A DNA stretch of 64,000 bases from Zelonia costaricensis (GCA_030849075.1 JASAOO010003520.1:27745-91744), one strand, 5' to 3'; positions 17,359 through 29,331 are shown, counted from the first letter of the stretch. Numbers and translations: made by a program. Notes: generated by a model not told the origin, from the letters alone.

Positions 17359-19950
17359 ATGGGCGCCAGCTCCAGCGTCGCAGACCACAAGAGCGGCACT
17401 GGGGCGACCGCGGCCGCCTCCCCGCCGTGTCCGTTCTTCTACAATCACATGCCGGACAACCAGCTCATCCCAGCCTCCACGCTGCCGGCGCGGGGTCCCG
17501 ACGGGTTCGTCCGCCGGCCACAAGGTGGGTGCGCCGCGCGCGTCGTCCCGCTCCGCCGCCTGCCCATCGTCTCCGAGGAGGCAAAGAGGCAGGCTAAGAA
17601 GACGCTGGCGGACGCCAAGAAGGGCGTGAAGGTCGAGGCTGGCGCTGGGGGTGCCCAGCAGCAGCAGGCCAAGGTGGTGGCCGAGGCCAACGCGTTGCTC
17701 CAGAACCCGAGCCTACCGCCCGCGCTCAGCTCCTGCTTCCTCATCAACATCGCCGTGGACGAGCAGGGACGGCTGGCCCCCCTAGAGACGGAGCCGCCGC
17801 TTGTGAAGGCGGGCGCCAGCGGCAACGGCGGCGGCGACGCCTCGGACTCCGATGACAGTCAATTGCGGTCGCCCAGGGTGGGCGCGATGAAGCGGGGCTT
17901 CAGCTTTACGAACGCCCCCAACACTCCGGCAAAGGTGGCCTCGCAGCAGCCGCAGCAGGCCGGCAACGGCGCCGCCGCAGGCGATGAGAGGCGGCCTGGG
18001 CAGCGCGGCGGCGGTAAGGGCCCGGGGCTGTCCATCCTCATCCCGAGCAGCGTGACCGGCAGCGCCACCACCCCCTTGGCGGCCTCCCTCGACGGCGTAC
18101 CGTCGCCTCACCGCAGCGGAAGTCTCCTCAAGCGCGGCAGCGCCCCGGCCCCCGCCAACGATGCGGCGAACACCAGTGTCAAACACGTGCCACCCCATAA
18201 CCGCGCGGCGGAGCGGCCCACGGCGACCATCTTCGTGGATGCCACGCCGTCACCGGCGCTGATGCTCGGCACGCCGCTCGGGGACGAGTCCCACGACAGC
18301 ACCTCGACCCCCGCCTCCTCCGTGCGGTCGCTGCTCGTGAAGGACAGCCGCTTCCGCCGCTCCGACGAGGGGCCCACCGACACGGCGGCCGCCGCCGCTG
18401 CCGCCACGGCCGCCAGCTCCGGTGCAGCGGCAAGCACCAGCGTAGCGGACAGCGACACGCCGCGTCTGCGCCGGCAGCTGTCGAAGCGCATCACACTGCT
18501 GCGCACCCCGCACCGCACGCGGTGGTTCCTCTTCAACGACAGCGGCACGCACGAGGCGCACGTGAGGGTGCTGTTATGCTACCAGACAGAGTCGGCGGCC
18601 AAGATCGCATCGGAGGCCGTCGTCACAACCCCGGACGCGGCATCGGCCGGCCCTGCAGCTGCTGCCGCTGGCAGTGGTGAGGCGCACGGGCCGGCGCAGA
18701 GCAACCTGCGTGTGATGTGCCGTCCCACCCCGCTCTCACACACGACGCTGTCGGTGAAGGAGCTCAAGCAGCAGCTGGCTAGCATGTCGAGCAGCAGCCG
18801 CTGTTACGTCGAGGTGCGCCTGTGCCCCGTCAGCAGCTTTGTTGCCGCCATCCCTGCCCCCACGACGCCAGGTCAGGAGGAGCAGCTGGCCCAGTTCAAG
18901 AAGAGCGTCAGCACTGCCGAAGTGGTAGAGGTGTTCGTCGTGCTCGCCCCTGGCTCCACGGTGTACGTGGCGGAGGGTGAGGTGCTGGGCTACAAGGTGG
19001 ACACGCACCTCGTTCCCTTCGAGAAGTCGAACAGCGTCGCTGTGCTCGGCCGCCTGCTCACGCCGGAGCTGGCGAACGGCCTCAAGGCGAAGGCAGAGGG
19101 GGTGCAGAAGCAAGACTACCGGCACACGTCCTTCTTCCTCGCTAGCGGGTCAGTCCCCGGCAGCGGCGCACCGGCGCCCTCTACGCAGTGCACCCCCACC
19201 ACCGCCGGCGCCCCTGCGCTGCCGCCGCTGCCCGTGCCCGGCGCGCTGATCAGGCCTGGCGCGAGTGGTGCAGCGGCCTCGTCCAAGGGCGGACCACCGA
19301 GCAAGCACGCTGACGACACCCCCGATGCCGTCGTCCTCGTCACGCCGTCGTCGACCGACACGCAGCACGTCGCCCCACCTGACTTTCCCCGCCTCACGCT
19401 GACGCTACCGCCGTCCAACGCGCAATACAGCTCCAGCATGGGCGATGACAATGTTGCCGGCTCCGGATCGCCCCACGAGACCTCGTCAAGCCCCGCATCA
19501 CCGGGCGGCACGGTCCGGCAGCAGGTCCGCCTCTCCCGCTCACCGTCGAAGGGGGTGGTGACTGGTGCGGGGGAGGGCGAGGGCGGCAGCGTCATACAGC
19601 ATCGCCTCTCGGTTCCCCGGGAGCGTGGCGGCTCCGGTGTTGGAGCGGCGGAGGCGGACGCCAGCGCTGCTGCTGCGCCGCTCAGCCCCTTGTACGGCTA
19701 CGATGCTGCGGTGACTGCCTCCAGCCCGAAGCGCGGCGGCGGGGGGTACTCGTACAACTACGATTACACGTCCACCGCCTCGGCCGCCGCACCCGCCACC
19801 GCTACCGCCGCCGCCGACTCGCCGCCGCTGCCGCTGGGCAATGACGGGGGGCACGGGGACAGGAACAAGGCGGCTGGCTTCGGTCTGATCACCAACGACG
19901 CGGACCGGCCCGACAGCGCCGGCCTCAACAGCCTCGGCATTTCCTTCTGA
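17359..19950 (+). CDS. Large SMP/calpain-related-like protein with eroded DUF1935 domain, 863 aa
   Basis: Begins MGASSSVADHKSG, a good N-myristoylation signal without Cys3, so probably myristoylated only. Most of the protein is Ala/Gly/Pro/Ser low complexity. Pieces resembling the SMP domain can be picked out: TRWFLFNDSGTHEAHVRVLL near residue 388 (compare TWAFYNDT...V.VTF in the small SMPs) and VVLAPGSTVYVAEGEVLGYK near 525-545 (compare VRPGKTEMFIEGKLDGF). A short acidic Ser/Asp patch lies near 160. The ATG at 17359 was chosen because it creates the myristoylation motif and follows a TAG acceptor candidate at 17334-17336; the frame is open further upstream. Position inside the array supports the assignment. 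Family membership is likely but divergent; no function can be given beyond membrane association. Confidence 0.72.
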   Translation: MGASSSVADHKSGTGATAAASPPCPFFYNHMPDNQLIPASTLPARGPDGFVRRPQGGCAARVVPLRRLPIVSEEAKRQAKKTLADAKKGVKVEAGAGGAQQQQAKVVAEANALLQNPSLPPALSSCFLINIAVDEQGRLAPLETEPPLVKAGASGNGGGDASDSDDSQLRSPRVGAMKRGFSFTNAPNTPAKVASQQPQQAGNGAAAGDERRPGQRGGGKGPGLSILIPSSVTGSATTPLAASLDGVPSPHRSGSLLKRGSAPAPANDAANTSVKHVPPHNRAAERPTATIFVDATPSPALMLGTPLGDESHDSTSTPASSVRSLLVKDSRFRRSDEGPTDTAAAAAAATAASSGAAASTSVADSDTPRLRRQLSKRITLLRTPHRTRWFLFNDSGTHEAHVRVLLCYQTESAAKIASEAVVTTPDAASAGPAAAAAGSGEAHGPAQSNLRVMCRPTPLSHTTLSVKELKQQLASMSSSSRCYVEVRLCPVSSFVAAIPAPTTPGQEEQLAQFKKSVSTAEVVEVFVVLAPGSTVYVAEGEVLGYKVDTHLVPFEKSNSVAVLGRLLTPELANGLKAKAEGVQKQDYRHTSFFLASGSVPGSGAPAPSTQCTPTTAGAPALPPLPVPGALIRPGASGAAASSKGGPPSKHADDTPDAVVLVTPSSTDTQHVAPPDFPRLTLTLPPSNAQYSSSMGDDNVAGSGSPHETSSSPASPGGTVRQQVRLSRSPSKGVVTGAGEGEGGSVIQHRLSVPRERGGSGVGAAEADASAAAAPLSPLYGYDAAVTASSPKRGGGGYSYNYDYTSTASAAAPATATAAADSPPLPLGNDGGHGDRNKAAGFGLITNDADRPDSAGLNSLGISF

Positions 19951-21220
19951 CGCCATGGAACGGCGTAGCGAGGCGGTGCGAGTCTGCTGGACAGGTGCAC
20001 CCGACCCCACAACTCCCGTTTCTGTCGCGCCTTGCGCACCTCTGCGTGTGTGTGTGTGTGTGTCGCCTCCTTCGTTTTTTTTTGGTGCGTCTTCTTCCTC
20101 CTCCTTCTCCTCCACTTCTCCCCCTAAGATGGCCCCGATGCGTTTGCACGAGGCTCGTCCCTCTTACTCCTGCTTGTGCACGTGTATTTGTGTGTATTTG
20201 TGTGTATATGCACGCCTGCACGCGCACATGCCGCGAAAGAAAACGCGCGCCGAGTGGGTAAAGCGCCAGGCATCGCCCCCCCCTCCTCCTCCGCTCCATT
20301 GCGGAGCGTGCTGTAAGGAACAGCGACTCGCGAGTGCATACGCAGGCACATGCTGCAGTGTAGAGCGGTGCTGTGTTGGTTGCCGCTTGCCCTTCATCAT
20401 GGAAGACGGTCATGTTCTGTTTATCATCTTTTCCGTGTTCTCTCGGCGGCTGCAAGTCGACGCGCTGCGACTGCTAGCCCGAAGAAAGCTCTTGCACTCT
20501 GCGTGTTCGACGCACGCTCCATCGCGTCCCTCTTTCGCCTTCCCTCACTCAGCGCTTTCACCTCACGCCTCGCTTCATGTGTGTTCTTTCTCTACTACGA
20601 TTATGGAAGACTGTGGCTTTCTTGTCCCCACCTTTCTCTCTCTCTCTCGCTCACCATCCCCATGCACGCAGACGCATACGCCTCCGTCCTTCTGTCTGTG
20701 CCTTCACCTCCCCCCTTCTTTCTCTTTTCCTCCCTCCCTCCCTCCTCCGCTGGCATCATGTACACTAGCGCATTCCCGATGCGTGTGGACGCATCCTCCT
20801 TTGCACGTTCTTCTCCAAGTCGCTCCTTCAGCCCTGCCGCGTTGCCCGTGTGCTGCTGCTGCCGCTGCTGCTGCCGCTGCTGCTGCTTCTCCTCCCCACA
20901 TCCCCCAACGGTGCTACTTCGCTGTTTGTTTGACGAGATTGCAAACAGAAAACAAACAAACAACAAGAGAATCTGATGCGTGCACTTTTCTTTCCGCTTT
21001 CGTCGAGGTGTGTGTGTGTGTGTGTTTGGTGTCTCGTGGCCTTCCCCTCCTCTCCCTCTCCCCACCATCTGTCCCTCCCGCCCCGCTTTCTTCTCTTGCG
21101 CCCTGCTTCAGAGAGTTGAGGTGTGGGGGGGGGGCAGGGTGCGGGGTAGTGTGGACTGCACGAAAAGGGCCACGAGAATATCGAGTCGCTCGCGGGGTGC
21201 CCCTTACGCTCCCTCCCTCA

Positions 21221-21277
<57 letters not shown>

Positions 21278-22178
21278 GGCTACGAAAAGAAGCGGCACTT
21301 CCTCCCCCTCCCCTCAACTCCATACGGCCCCCGCTTTCTTCGCCTTCCTTGTGTTCAGCAGAGCCTCGTCGCCTGCTCGGTCGTGTAGATGGCTTGTGTG
21401 CGTGCGTGTCGCCTGTCTCTGCTTTCACGCACCCGCAGAAGACAATACACGCATGAAGACAAGCAGCCACGAAACAACAATAGCACGCCATGAACCCCCT
21501 CCCAAATGGGGTGCGGTCACGCGTGTGTGTGTGATGGCGTTTCAGCTGAGGTGGGACGCGCAAGGCATCACTTCCTCTGAGGTTCTGTAGCAACCGCACC
21601 TGGCGTCCTCCGGTAGCTGGAGTGCCTGGCTCGCACTCTCTGCCCCCCTCCCCTCTTCTGCTTCTCTGCGCAGTGCCGGGCTTCCCAACCAACGAGGCCA
21701 CGCAACGGCCTCGGTGCGTCAGCCTCTGGCATCTCTTGCGTAGTCATCTCTGGATCACCACCCTGTCCCCGCCCTCTCATCAAGCGGCACTCCTCTATGC
21801 GACTTGACCTCCCACCCTCTTCTCACCTCTCCATATCATCGCCTCACACACCACTGCACGTAAACCGCTAATGGGTGGCGCTGTGACGCATCGGGCAGGT
21901 CTCTCGAAGAGAAAAAGAAGCCAAACCAGTGCGCACCTCTTCCTTCTCAGCGCCCGTTGATTCCCTTCACCATCCCCCCACACTCCGCACTTCCCTCTGC
22001 GGGCACCCCACCGCTCTTTACTCCCTCCCGTCACTTTGCATCATTCGCTACGTACTCGCCTGCGCGCCGCGTCCGCTCTCCAGAAAGCTGGCTTTCCATA
22101 TCGCACTTTCCTTCTCGCAAACACACACACACACACACACTTGCACACAAACTCACCTACATCGACACCGTCGTCATC
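19951..22178. other. Spacer with long CA repeat, no gene seen
   Basis: 2.2 kb without a credible gene. Notable elements are GCT-type triplet runs near 20852-20888, a 56-nt CA repeat at 21219-21274 and a shorter CA run at 22121-22140 just before the next gene. Confidence 0.6.
21219..21274. repeat. CA microsatellite, about 56 nt
   Basis: CA repeat broken by a single T at about 21227. Confidence 0.9.
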
Positions 22179-22775
22179 ATGGGCTGCGGCTCCAGTGCAC
22201 AGAAGGCGGACGTGGGTGAGGGCACGAACCACGAGGTCAAGGCCCTGTCCCTCGACATGAAGACACGCTTCGCCAACATCGACCCGGAGGTGCTCGGGCC
22301 GCACAAGGAGGAGGCAAAGGCGAAGTTGGCCTTTATGTACGGCAAGACGGCGAACATCTTCCTCATCACGACTCCGCCGTTTCACAAGGACCATCAACAC
22401 CACCACAGCGACGCCGCACCGCCGCCGCCGCCGCAGGAGGGGGAGGAGCAGGCCGCCGCGAAGGAGGCCCCGCCGGTGGAGGAGACGCGCTGGACGATCT
22501 TCAACGACAGCAAGAGCGACGCCACCGTCGAGGCCACCTTCTTCCACGCCCAGACCCTGCGGGCGGCGCGGCCGCACGACGCGGCAGCCGATGCGGAGCC
22601 CCCGTCACACGTCAAGCTCGAACGCTTCGACAGCGGCCGCGTCAAGGCCGAGGTGGCCGTGCCGGCGGGTGCCACGGTGGCTTTTGTGGAGGGCCCCATC
22701 AAGGGGTACATGTGGAAGTGCATGGTGCACGATCCGAAGACGAACAGCTTCGAGCCCACCACGGCGGCGGAGTGA
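22179..22775 (+). CDS. Small SMP/calpain-related protein, divergent, 198 aa
   Basis: Begins MGCGSSAQKADVG, a strong myristoylation signal with Cys3 for palmitoylation. A helical-looking N-terminal part (to about residue 70) is followed by a His/Pro/Glu-rich linker (about 68-100). The DUF1935-like core then shows ETRWTIFNDSKSDATVEATF and VPAGATVAFVEGPIKGYMWK, matching WAFYNDT and PGETEMFIEG.V.GF of the classical SMPs, but the usual NGLLFR segment is not recognisable. The ATG is the first one giving Met-Gly-Cys; upstream in-frame codons are CA-repeat leader. It is a divergent SMP-type membrane protein lying beside the 151-aa SMP. Confidence 0.83.
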   Translation: MGCGSSAQKADVGEGTNHEVKALSLDMKTRFANIDPEVLGPHKEEAKAKLAFMYGKTANIFLITTPPFHKDHQHHHSDAAPPPPPQEGEEQAAAKEAPPVEETRWTIFNDSKSDATVEATFFHAQTLRAARPHDAAADAEPPSHVKLERFDSGRVKAEVAVPAGATVAFVEGPIKGYMWKCMVHDPKTNSFEPTTAAE

Positions 22776-24806
22776 CCGCGGCCGTGCCATGGCGTGAGGT
22801 GCTCTCGAACCTCTGTCGTCGCCCCACCACACCCTCTCTCCCCCCGCCCTCCTCCTGTCTGTCTCCACCTCTTCTCGTAGACTGCCCAGTTCATCGTCCG
22901 AGGTGGCCTGCGCACCCACACCCGAGGACTTACACACACACACAGACACAGAGGTGTCCAGACGGGCAACCAGAGACAGTCGACGTGTTCCTTTGCCTTT
23001 TTCTGTCAAAACGTACATGCTCATGGGTGCGTGTGTGTGTGTGTATGTGTGTGTGCGTGTGCGTGTGCGCTCGATGGCGCCTCGCCCCTCTCTCCCAACA
23101 CTGTTTCGTTTTTTTTTCCCCCTTCTCTGCGGTGCGTCGGCTGCTGATCCTTCTTTTCTTTTCCCTGTCTGTTCGCAAGGACTCCGCCGAGGCGCATGGG
23201 TGTTTGCGTTGTGCCTCTGCCCCCCCCTCCCCCCCACACACACACACCCTCCCGCTCCTACCGTCTGGAGCGCTTGTATTGACGCGCGTCTGGATGTCGA
23301 TGCCCCGCGTACGTGTCAGATCGGGACGCTACGGTCTCGTGCGACCTGCTCTTTCACAGTTCACCCCCCTCCCGTCCTTCTCTTCCGTTTCTTTCCGTGT
23401 CTATGTGTGCCCACGGTTGAGATTCTCGTTGGCGGACTGCCGCCTCCTGTCTTCGTTTTTGTGTTGCTCCTTTCGTCGGCATGTGCTCTGCAACTCCGTT
23501 CGTGTTTTTTTGTTTTTGCTGTCGCGGTTCGGCCGCCACCACCGCCGCGGGTGCGTGAGGTTGCGGGGGGAGCTGGTGACTGTTGCACCACCCCACCCCC
23601 CTGCCCTTGCGCACTCGCATCCGGAAGAAGGAGCGGCTGGGTGGCGGCGCTGGGCGAGGTGAGCCACCGAACACCCCTTGTACTCTCCCCTGTCCGACTT
23701 GTCCTGTTTTTTTTTTTTTTTTGCTTCCCCTCCCTCCGGCCCCCCCTCCGCCCCTTCCCGCGCTGCGGCTCTGCATCGCCCTTTTCAATGCGTTTGTTGT
23801 CGCTTTCCTTGCCCTCTTCCCTTGGCCCCCCCCCCCCCCCCCGCCCGCCTGCTCGACTCCATTCACTGTTGCCCTCGCACACTGCGCGTGCTTCGCTTGT
23901 GACACTACTGCGGGCTTCGCCCCTGTTTTCTTTTAGCCGCCGGGAGAGGGGGGAACACGGGGGGAGGGAATGAGGAGCGCCCGTATTATCCTTCCTCCCC
24001 CCTCCTTTGTCTCTCCCCCTCTATCGGCACATGTGTACACCCGACTAGGCCGAAGCTGCGTGCGGTGCGCACGGCGAAGAACACGCGCACGTTGTCGCAG
24101 ACTGGAAAGAGACAATTGAAGCGGGGAAACAAGAGAGGTGCGCCCAATGAAGAGTTCGACCCCAGACAGAGAGAGAGAGAGCTACACAAGCGACATGCAG
24201 CTACAACGTGCTGGTGAGGTGCGTGCGGCTGTTAATGTTGGGAGCGTCGGCTGTCGTGCTTGGTGCTGTACACGTATGCGTGCTCACATCATGACCCCCG
24301 CTGTCTCTCCCCGCTGCCCGTGCCTTATCTACCGCCCGTCCGCACGACGTGGGGGACAGGAGCTCCGCACCAGCTCAGCTCCTGAGCGGGACGAGGTACT
24401 CTGTTGCGTTGGCCCGCTCTCTCTGCCCCTCATTTACCACGCGGTTGCTACTGCCGCCTTTGTGGTGCTCTTTGAAGTGTTCATCTCACGCTGCATCAGC
24501 TCTTGCCCTTCCTCTCCCTCTCTATCTGCCTCTTGTCGCGTTTCGGAACTCGGGCCTGGCCTGGTGCACTCGTCGACTGCTCCCCCCACCCCCACCCCCA
24601 CCACCCACAATCTTGCCCCACCCAATTGCAATCTCGACCTGCGCAGCTTCCCTTCGCTCCGTCACATCGCTTTCCCCATCACACACGCGCTCTCCCCCCC
24701 GTCCTAGCTCTTCACTTCTCTCTGCGTCTCTCCCTCTCCCGCATCGTTCCTCTTTCTCTTCCCCCACTCCCTTCTCACCTCCCCCCTTCTCCGCTTCGTC
24801 TTCATC
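22776..24806. other. Spacer with C17 and T16 runs, no gene seen
   Basis: No credible gene in 2.0 kb. It contains GT repeats (about 23032-23068), a 16-T run (23707-23722), a 17-C run (23826-23842) and a long AG-free pyrimidine leader before the next ATG. Confidence 0.6.
24684..24707 (+). promoter_or_regulatory. Candidate trans-splice acceptor, 151-aa SMP
   Basis: The tract ending CCCCGTCCTAG places AG at 24706-24707. No AG occurs between it and the ATG at 24807, so the acceptor should be here or further upstream, giving a pyrimidine-rich 5' UTR of about 99 nt. Confidence 0.4.
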
Positions 24807-25262
24807 ATGGGCAACAGCTCGTCCCGCTCGGAGGGTGAGTTCAAGTACTGCGGCCCGGTGGACTTCGCGTGCGACGCGATGGTGCCGGTCTTCGAGCAGA
24901 AGAACGGCCTCCTCTTCCGCCTCGTCAACACCGCGGAGAAGAGCTGGGCCTTCTACAGCGACTCTAAGAAGTACGAGTTCCACGTGACGGTCACCTTCGG
25001 CCCCGAGTCGCGCAACCTGGTGGCGCTGGGTAACACGTACCTCGCCGAGGACCCGGAGGGCGGTTTCGTCGCCAAGACGATCGTGTACCCGTGCAAGACG
25101 GAGCCCTTCATCCAGGGCGACATCTCCGGCTTCGACTCCGTCGTGAACGCCGTGCTGCTGACGACAGAGTACAAGGAGCGCCACAACGAGGAGAAGGCGG
25201 CGGCGAAGAAGGCCGCCAAGGAGGCGGAGAACGGCGACGAGCTCGGCAGCAACACGCGGTAG
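24807..25262 (+). CDS. Small myristoylated protein (SMP), MGN type, 151 aa
   Basis: Begins MGNSSSRSEGEF: Gly2 is a myristoylation site but residue 3 is Asn, so N-terminal palmitoylation is not expected. Almost the whole protein is one DUF1935 domain (residues about 12-120), with QKNGLLFRLVNTAEKSWAFY, VTVTFGPESRN and IQGDISGFDS. A Lys/Glu/Ala-rich helical tail follows (about 122-145). In Leishmania, single-acylated SMP-2 is reported at the flagellar pocket while dual-acylated SMP-1 is in the flagellum. By acylation type this gene is the best SMP-2 candidate, but that is inference. The Met-Gly start is unambiguous. Confidence 0.92.
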   Translation: MGNSSSRSEGEFKYCGPVDFACDAMVPVFEQKNGLLFRLVNTAEKSWAFYSDSKKYEFHVTVTFGPESRNLVALGNTYLAEDPEGGFVAKTIVYPCKTEPFIQGDISGFDSVVNAVLLTTEYKERHNEEKAAAKKAAKEAENGDELGSNTR

Positions 25263-28200
25263 ACACGCGCTGCGCCGTTCCCCCCCCTCCCCCTCTCTCC
25301 CGTGTCCCCTCAGGCTCGAAAGGAGTGCGCGAAGAACCGGCGAGGCCCACAACCCCCCCTCCCCCCTTGCCCCCTCCGCCATGCGCGGTGGGTGAGGCGA
25401 CGAAAACACAAGCGCTCCTCGCACGACACCCTCGGGGGGCCCTCGCCCCTCTGTCTTCTTCCAGCCAGCACGCGGTAAGCGCACAGCACGATGCACGGTG
25501 GAGGGGAGGCAGGCTGGCGTGTCGGCCACGACGGGTGTGCAACGCGCACCCTCACGCACCCTCCACCTCTGACAAGGGAAGGGCTCGAGGAGTGGGGGAC
25601 GGGCAGAGAAGAAAGGAACGGTCGCTGCCAGGCAGCCGTGCGCGTTGACAGGCAGTGCGGCGAGGGCTGAATTCGATAGGGGCGGGGGGGAGGAGGGGAA
25701 ACCAGTTTGGCCCGCGGCGTGGGCTGCGTCCTGCATGGACGATGGCCCTTGCGCTGCTGTCCCCCTTGTACCGCCCCCCCGCCCCCGCCCCCCTCCTGCG
25801 ACACTTTTCTGCTCTCCCACTCTTCCACTTCCCCCACGTCTGTTGGCCGACCCTTTTTTCTTTAGGGCTTCTTGGGTGTCGCCGTCTGCGTGGCATCGCG
25901 AGTCCCATTCGCGTTGCCTCTCTGTGCTCCTGACAGTGTTTTGTAGAGGGGACGGCTTGATGTGGAGGTGGAGGCGGGAGGGGTACGCTGCGCCCGGTCA
26001 GGACGCGCGTGTGTACGTGTTTGGTGCAGTCGGTATAAAAGGACCTCTTCCTTTCTGTACCACACCCCTGCGCCCTCTCCCCTTTCCCCCACTCTCCAGG
26101 AAGAAGAAAAACAAACGGAAGAGGGTGTGGGCATCTCTCCGTCTCTCCCTCCCTCTCCTGCTTCACTTCCCCGCCTCCCCTGCGTGTGTGTCGGCAGGGA
26201 CGCCACTTTCCTGCCTTGGCCTGGTGCAGGCGTTGATGTGCGCACTTCGGACTCGTCCTGGTCTGTACCCTTTCCTCTTCCACAGTGATCGCTCTCCGGC
26301 ACTCCCCGAGTTTTGACTCCTCCTTCTTTCCCCTTGTACGTGTGTGTGTTTGCTTCTCTTTTGTTTTCCTTTTCTTTCTCTCTCATAACGGAGCTCCGCA
26401 ACGGACTTGTCGGACTGTACACGTGCGTGTTCTGTCTCCGCTGGTGTGGTGCTGCTCTCCTCCTCTGATTCTCGCCGTGATCTCTTTCCTTTGCTTCGTC
26501 TCCTTTCACGTTCGCACTTTTTTCTCCTTCTTCTGGATTCCAGTTTGTTTGCTGTTTTTCTGTGGGCGTTGTGGATGCCGTCATTGTCTGCGTGTGCGCA
26601 TGTGTGTATTTGTGTTTGTGCGTGCAGCGTTTGTTCAAGTGGGTGGCCGTGTGTGCGCCACCCTCACTGCCGTTGCGAGGTTGACGCTGAGTTTTTTTTT
26701 TTGGTTTTCGATGGTTGCGGTTGGTGGGCACACACGCGTATGCGCAGGTGTGTCGGTGTGTTGTCACTCCCTTTTTTTCTGGCTTGGCTGTATCCGCCAT
26801 TCCCCTACGCGACCGCAGCCCGCCTCCTCCCAAGAGACTGGTGTATCGAAAAAGAACCGTCGCAAGCGACGTCCACCTCCCCCTTTTTTTTTTGACTGTC
26901 GCGGGTGGAGGATAAGAGACACAGGAAGTCGGGGAAACACGTGCGTGGCGGCGTACGCGCTGCGCGCACGTGAGGCACGAGCCACGTCGAGCTGGTGAAG
27001 TTCTTGGGTGGAGAGAGAAGGACCGAGCGAGATGAGTGCGGAAAGCAGACGGCGCCCAACGCACGATGACGATGCAGTGTGCGTTTGCTTCTGTCTTGTA
27101 TTTGTTTCCAGTGCCTTTTTTTTCGCTTGGCGAATTCGTTGGCGTCTCGTGTGCGGCGGCAGAGTGGGTGTGCTGACTAAAGAAAAAAAAAGGGCGGAGA
27201 GACGCACGGTGTTGGTGCGGCCATGATAGTGCGAGGCGCGTTGGCCGCCCCCAGTGACGGAGTTCCATCGCGCAGGCGTACTGTTGTCCTCGCCACCTTC
27301 CCCTCCCCTTTCCCTCCACCCCCTCCTCCTCCTCGAGACGGGCTTTACGTTGCACGCTTCTCTCCACCTCTCCCCCCGCCCCGCCCCTCTTTCTGTCTCC
27401 CTGTGTGTGTGTGTGTGTGCTGGAGACTCAAGGGTGCACCTACGTGCCCTTGGAGGTCTCTCGACGCGTGCCTGGCCCCTTCTTGTCCTGTCCCTCAGCC
27501 TCCCCTGCCGCCTTTCTCTTTTCCTCAGCTGGTCACGTGATCTGTTGTAAACCTGCCCCCCCCCCCCCCCGGTGTACCCCGTCCCGCCCCCCCTCCCCTC
27601 CCCTCTCGTCCTCTCCACCCACCCCCGCGCGGTGTACACCGCCTTCTTTTCTTTTTTCCCCTTTTCGTCTTCATCTCCCCACCGTTGTGCGTTTTTGATT
27701 CTTCCCCTCCGTCCTCTTCCTCCTCCCGTTTTCGCCGCCTTCGCTTTGATTTCTTCTTGACTTCCGCGTGTTGCGTTGAGTTCTTCTGCCTTTGGGGTGG
27801 AACGCACCTGGACCAAAGACATCGCCCTGCCCTCACTTGCACGCAGGCACTTACTCTCTCTTTTCCCGCCCCCGCGACCGACTCGGCAAGACCCCACAGA
27901 GTCGGTAGATGTGTGTAAAGGGTACGAGGAGAAAGCAAAGCAAGGAAACGCAGCACGCCGGAGAAGATGGAGAAGAGGCGACATCTCTCACGCGCGCACA
28001 CACGACAACAACGACCAGCAAGTCACCTCCCCCTCAGCGGACAAGACGTGCTTGCGCCCTCCAAAAAAAAAACTCTAACGTTCTGTTTGCGCTGTGCTTT
28101 TTCCGTGTCCGCCTCTCGCGCTGTCGTCACCCGCCGTCTGTGCACTGCGCGGCTCTGCCGTATTGCCCTCCACCCCACACCTGCTCCTCGCCGCCACTCC

Positions 28201-29331
28201 CTCCCCTGCGGCCCTGCCTCACCCTTCATTCTCCCCCCACTCCTCCTGCAGCCGTTCACATCTGCGCCGCTCCGTCAGACCCGGACAACAACGGGACTGG
28301 TGCGCAGAGTGCAGGGGAGAAAGCAGGGTGAGGAGAGGAAAGCCAAGCACACCCAGGGTGCACCACTGAGCATCCCGTCTAGCGCCTCTCTGTTCTTCCA
28401 TCCCTTTCCAGGTTTACGCGCGTGTGCATGTGTGTATGTGTGCATGTGTGTGTGTCTGTGTGTGTCTATTGTGCCGTCTCCTTCTTCGTCCCCGCGTGGC
28501 TGCGCCGAGTCCTTCACCCCACCCCACCCCACCTCCTCCTCCTCTGTTCCCCCCCCGTCGCTTCTCCCTCTCCATCTCTGCAAAGCGTGACATCGACTAT
28601 CCACACATATATGGAGAGGCGGATCAGGACAAGTCTCGAAGGAAAAAAAGAACCTAACTCAGGAGAAAACGAAGTATAGTGGAAATGTGCGCGGTGGTGC
28701 ACGTCGCACGCACAGAGGTCGATCATCTGTGCCGCACGCTGTGCCGCCGCAGAACGCGCCCTCACGCTTGCACGGCGGCTTTCCCCCCTTTCGCGACCTC
28801 TACTGGTGGAAAGGCAGCTCGTGCCCCTTCCTGCAACTGCCATGGGGAGGAGGGGCGTCCATCCAATGCAACAGCAGAGCGTGCCGAGACGAGCTCAGCG
28901 CCAGTACTGGCGCTTCGAGGCATCGTACTGCGCGTGCACCGCTTGTGGCCCCCCCTCGGGCGNGAACGCAGGGGTGCACGTGCGCAAACTAGTCGTCACG
29001 GCGCCCTTGCTGCAAGCATCAACCGCCTCGCCACGCTATTTCTCCACCCCACCCCCCTTACCGGCACCGCCCTTCTCCTGGTCCACCCACACGCGCCATA
29101 GCGACAAGATCCACATACACACAGACCACTCTCCCCACCCTCACCAGCTCGGTTACACGGCCGCAACACGGACGACCCCCCTCCCTTCGCCCCACACACA
29201 AACTAGAAAGCCACAAGCGGCAAACACGACAGCCCACCGAGACGAACGCTCTGCCGTTCCCTCCACCCTTTCCTGGCGCACGCCCGTACACCGGTACGAC
29301 GTGAATCACGAGGACTGCACGAACGGCACAC
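25263..29331. other. Long spacer before the NAP gene, no gene seen
   Basis: 4.1 kb without a credible gene. The long minus-strand frame at 25862-27367 is a purine/pyrimidine asymmetry artefact. A 15-C run lies at 27556-27570. A more balanced, less repetitive island occupies about 28680-28990 and includes an ambiguous base (N) at 28963. Confidence 0.55.
27556..27570. repeat. C15 homopolymer
   Basis: Fifteen consecutive C, directly seen; length may be unreliable in the assembly. Confidence 0.85.

Noticed and set aside
19955..21388. 477-residue + strand frame following the 863-aa gene
   Set aside because: Passes through triplet and CA repeats; low complexity throughout and no family signature.
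25862..27367. 501-residue minus-strand frame in a spacer
   Set aside because: Arises from purine-rich complement of pyrimidine tracts: Lys/Arg/Glu/Thr/His-rich, microsatellite-derived, no domain. A minus-strand gene here would also break the uniform direction of the cluster.
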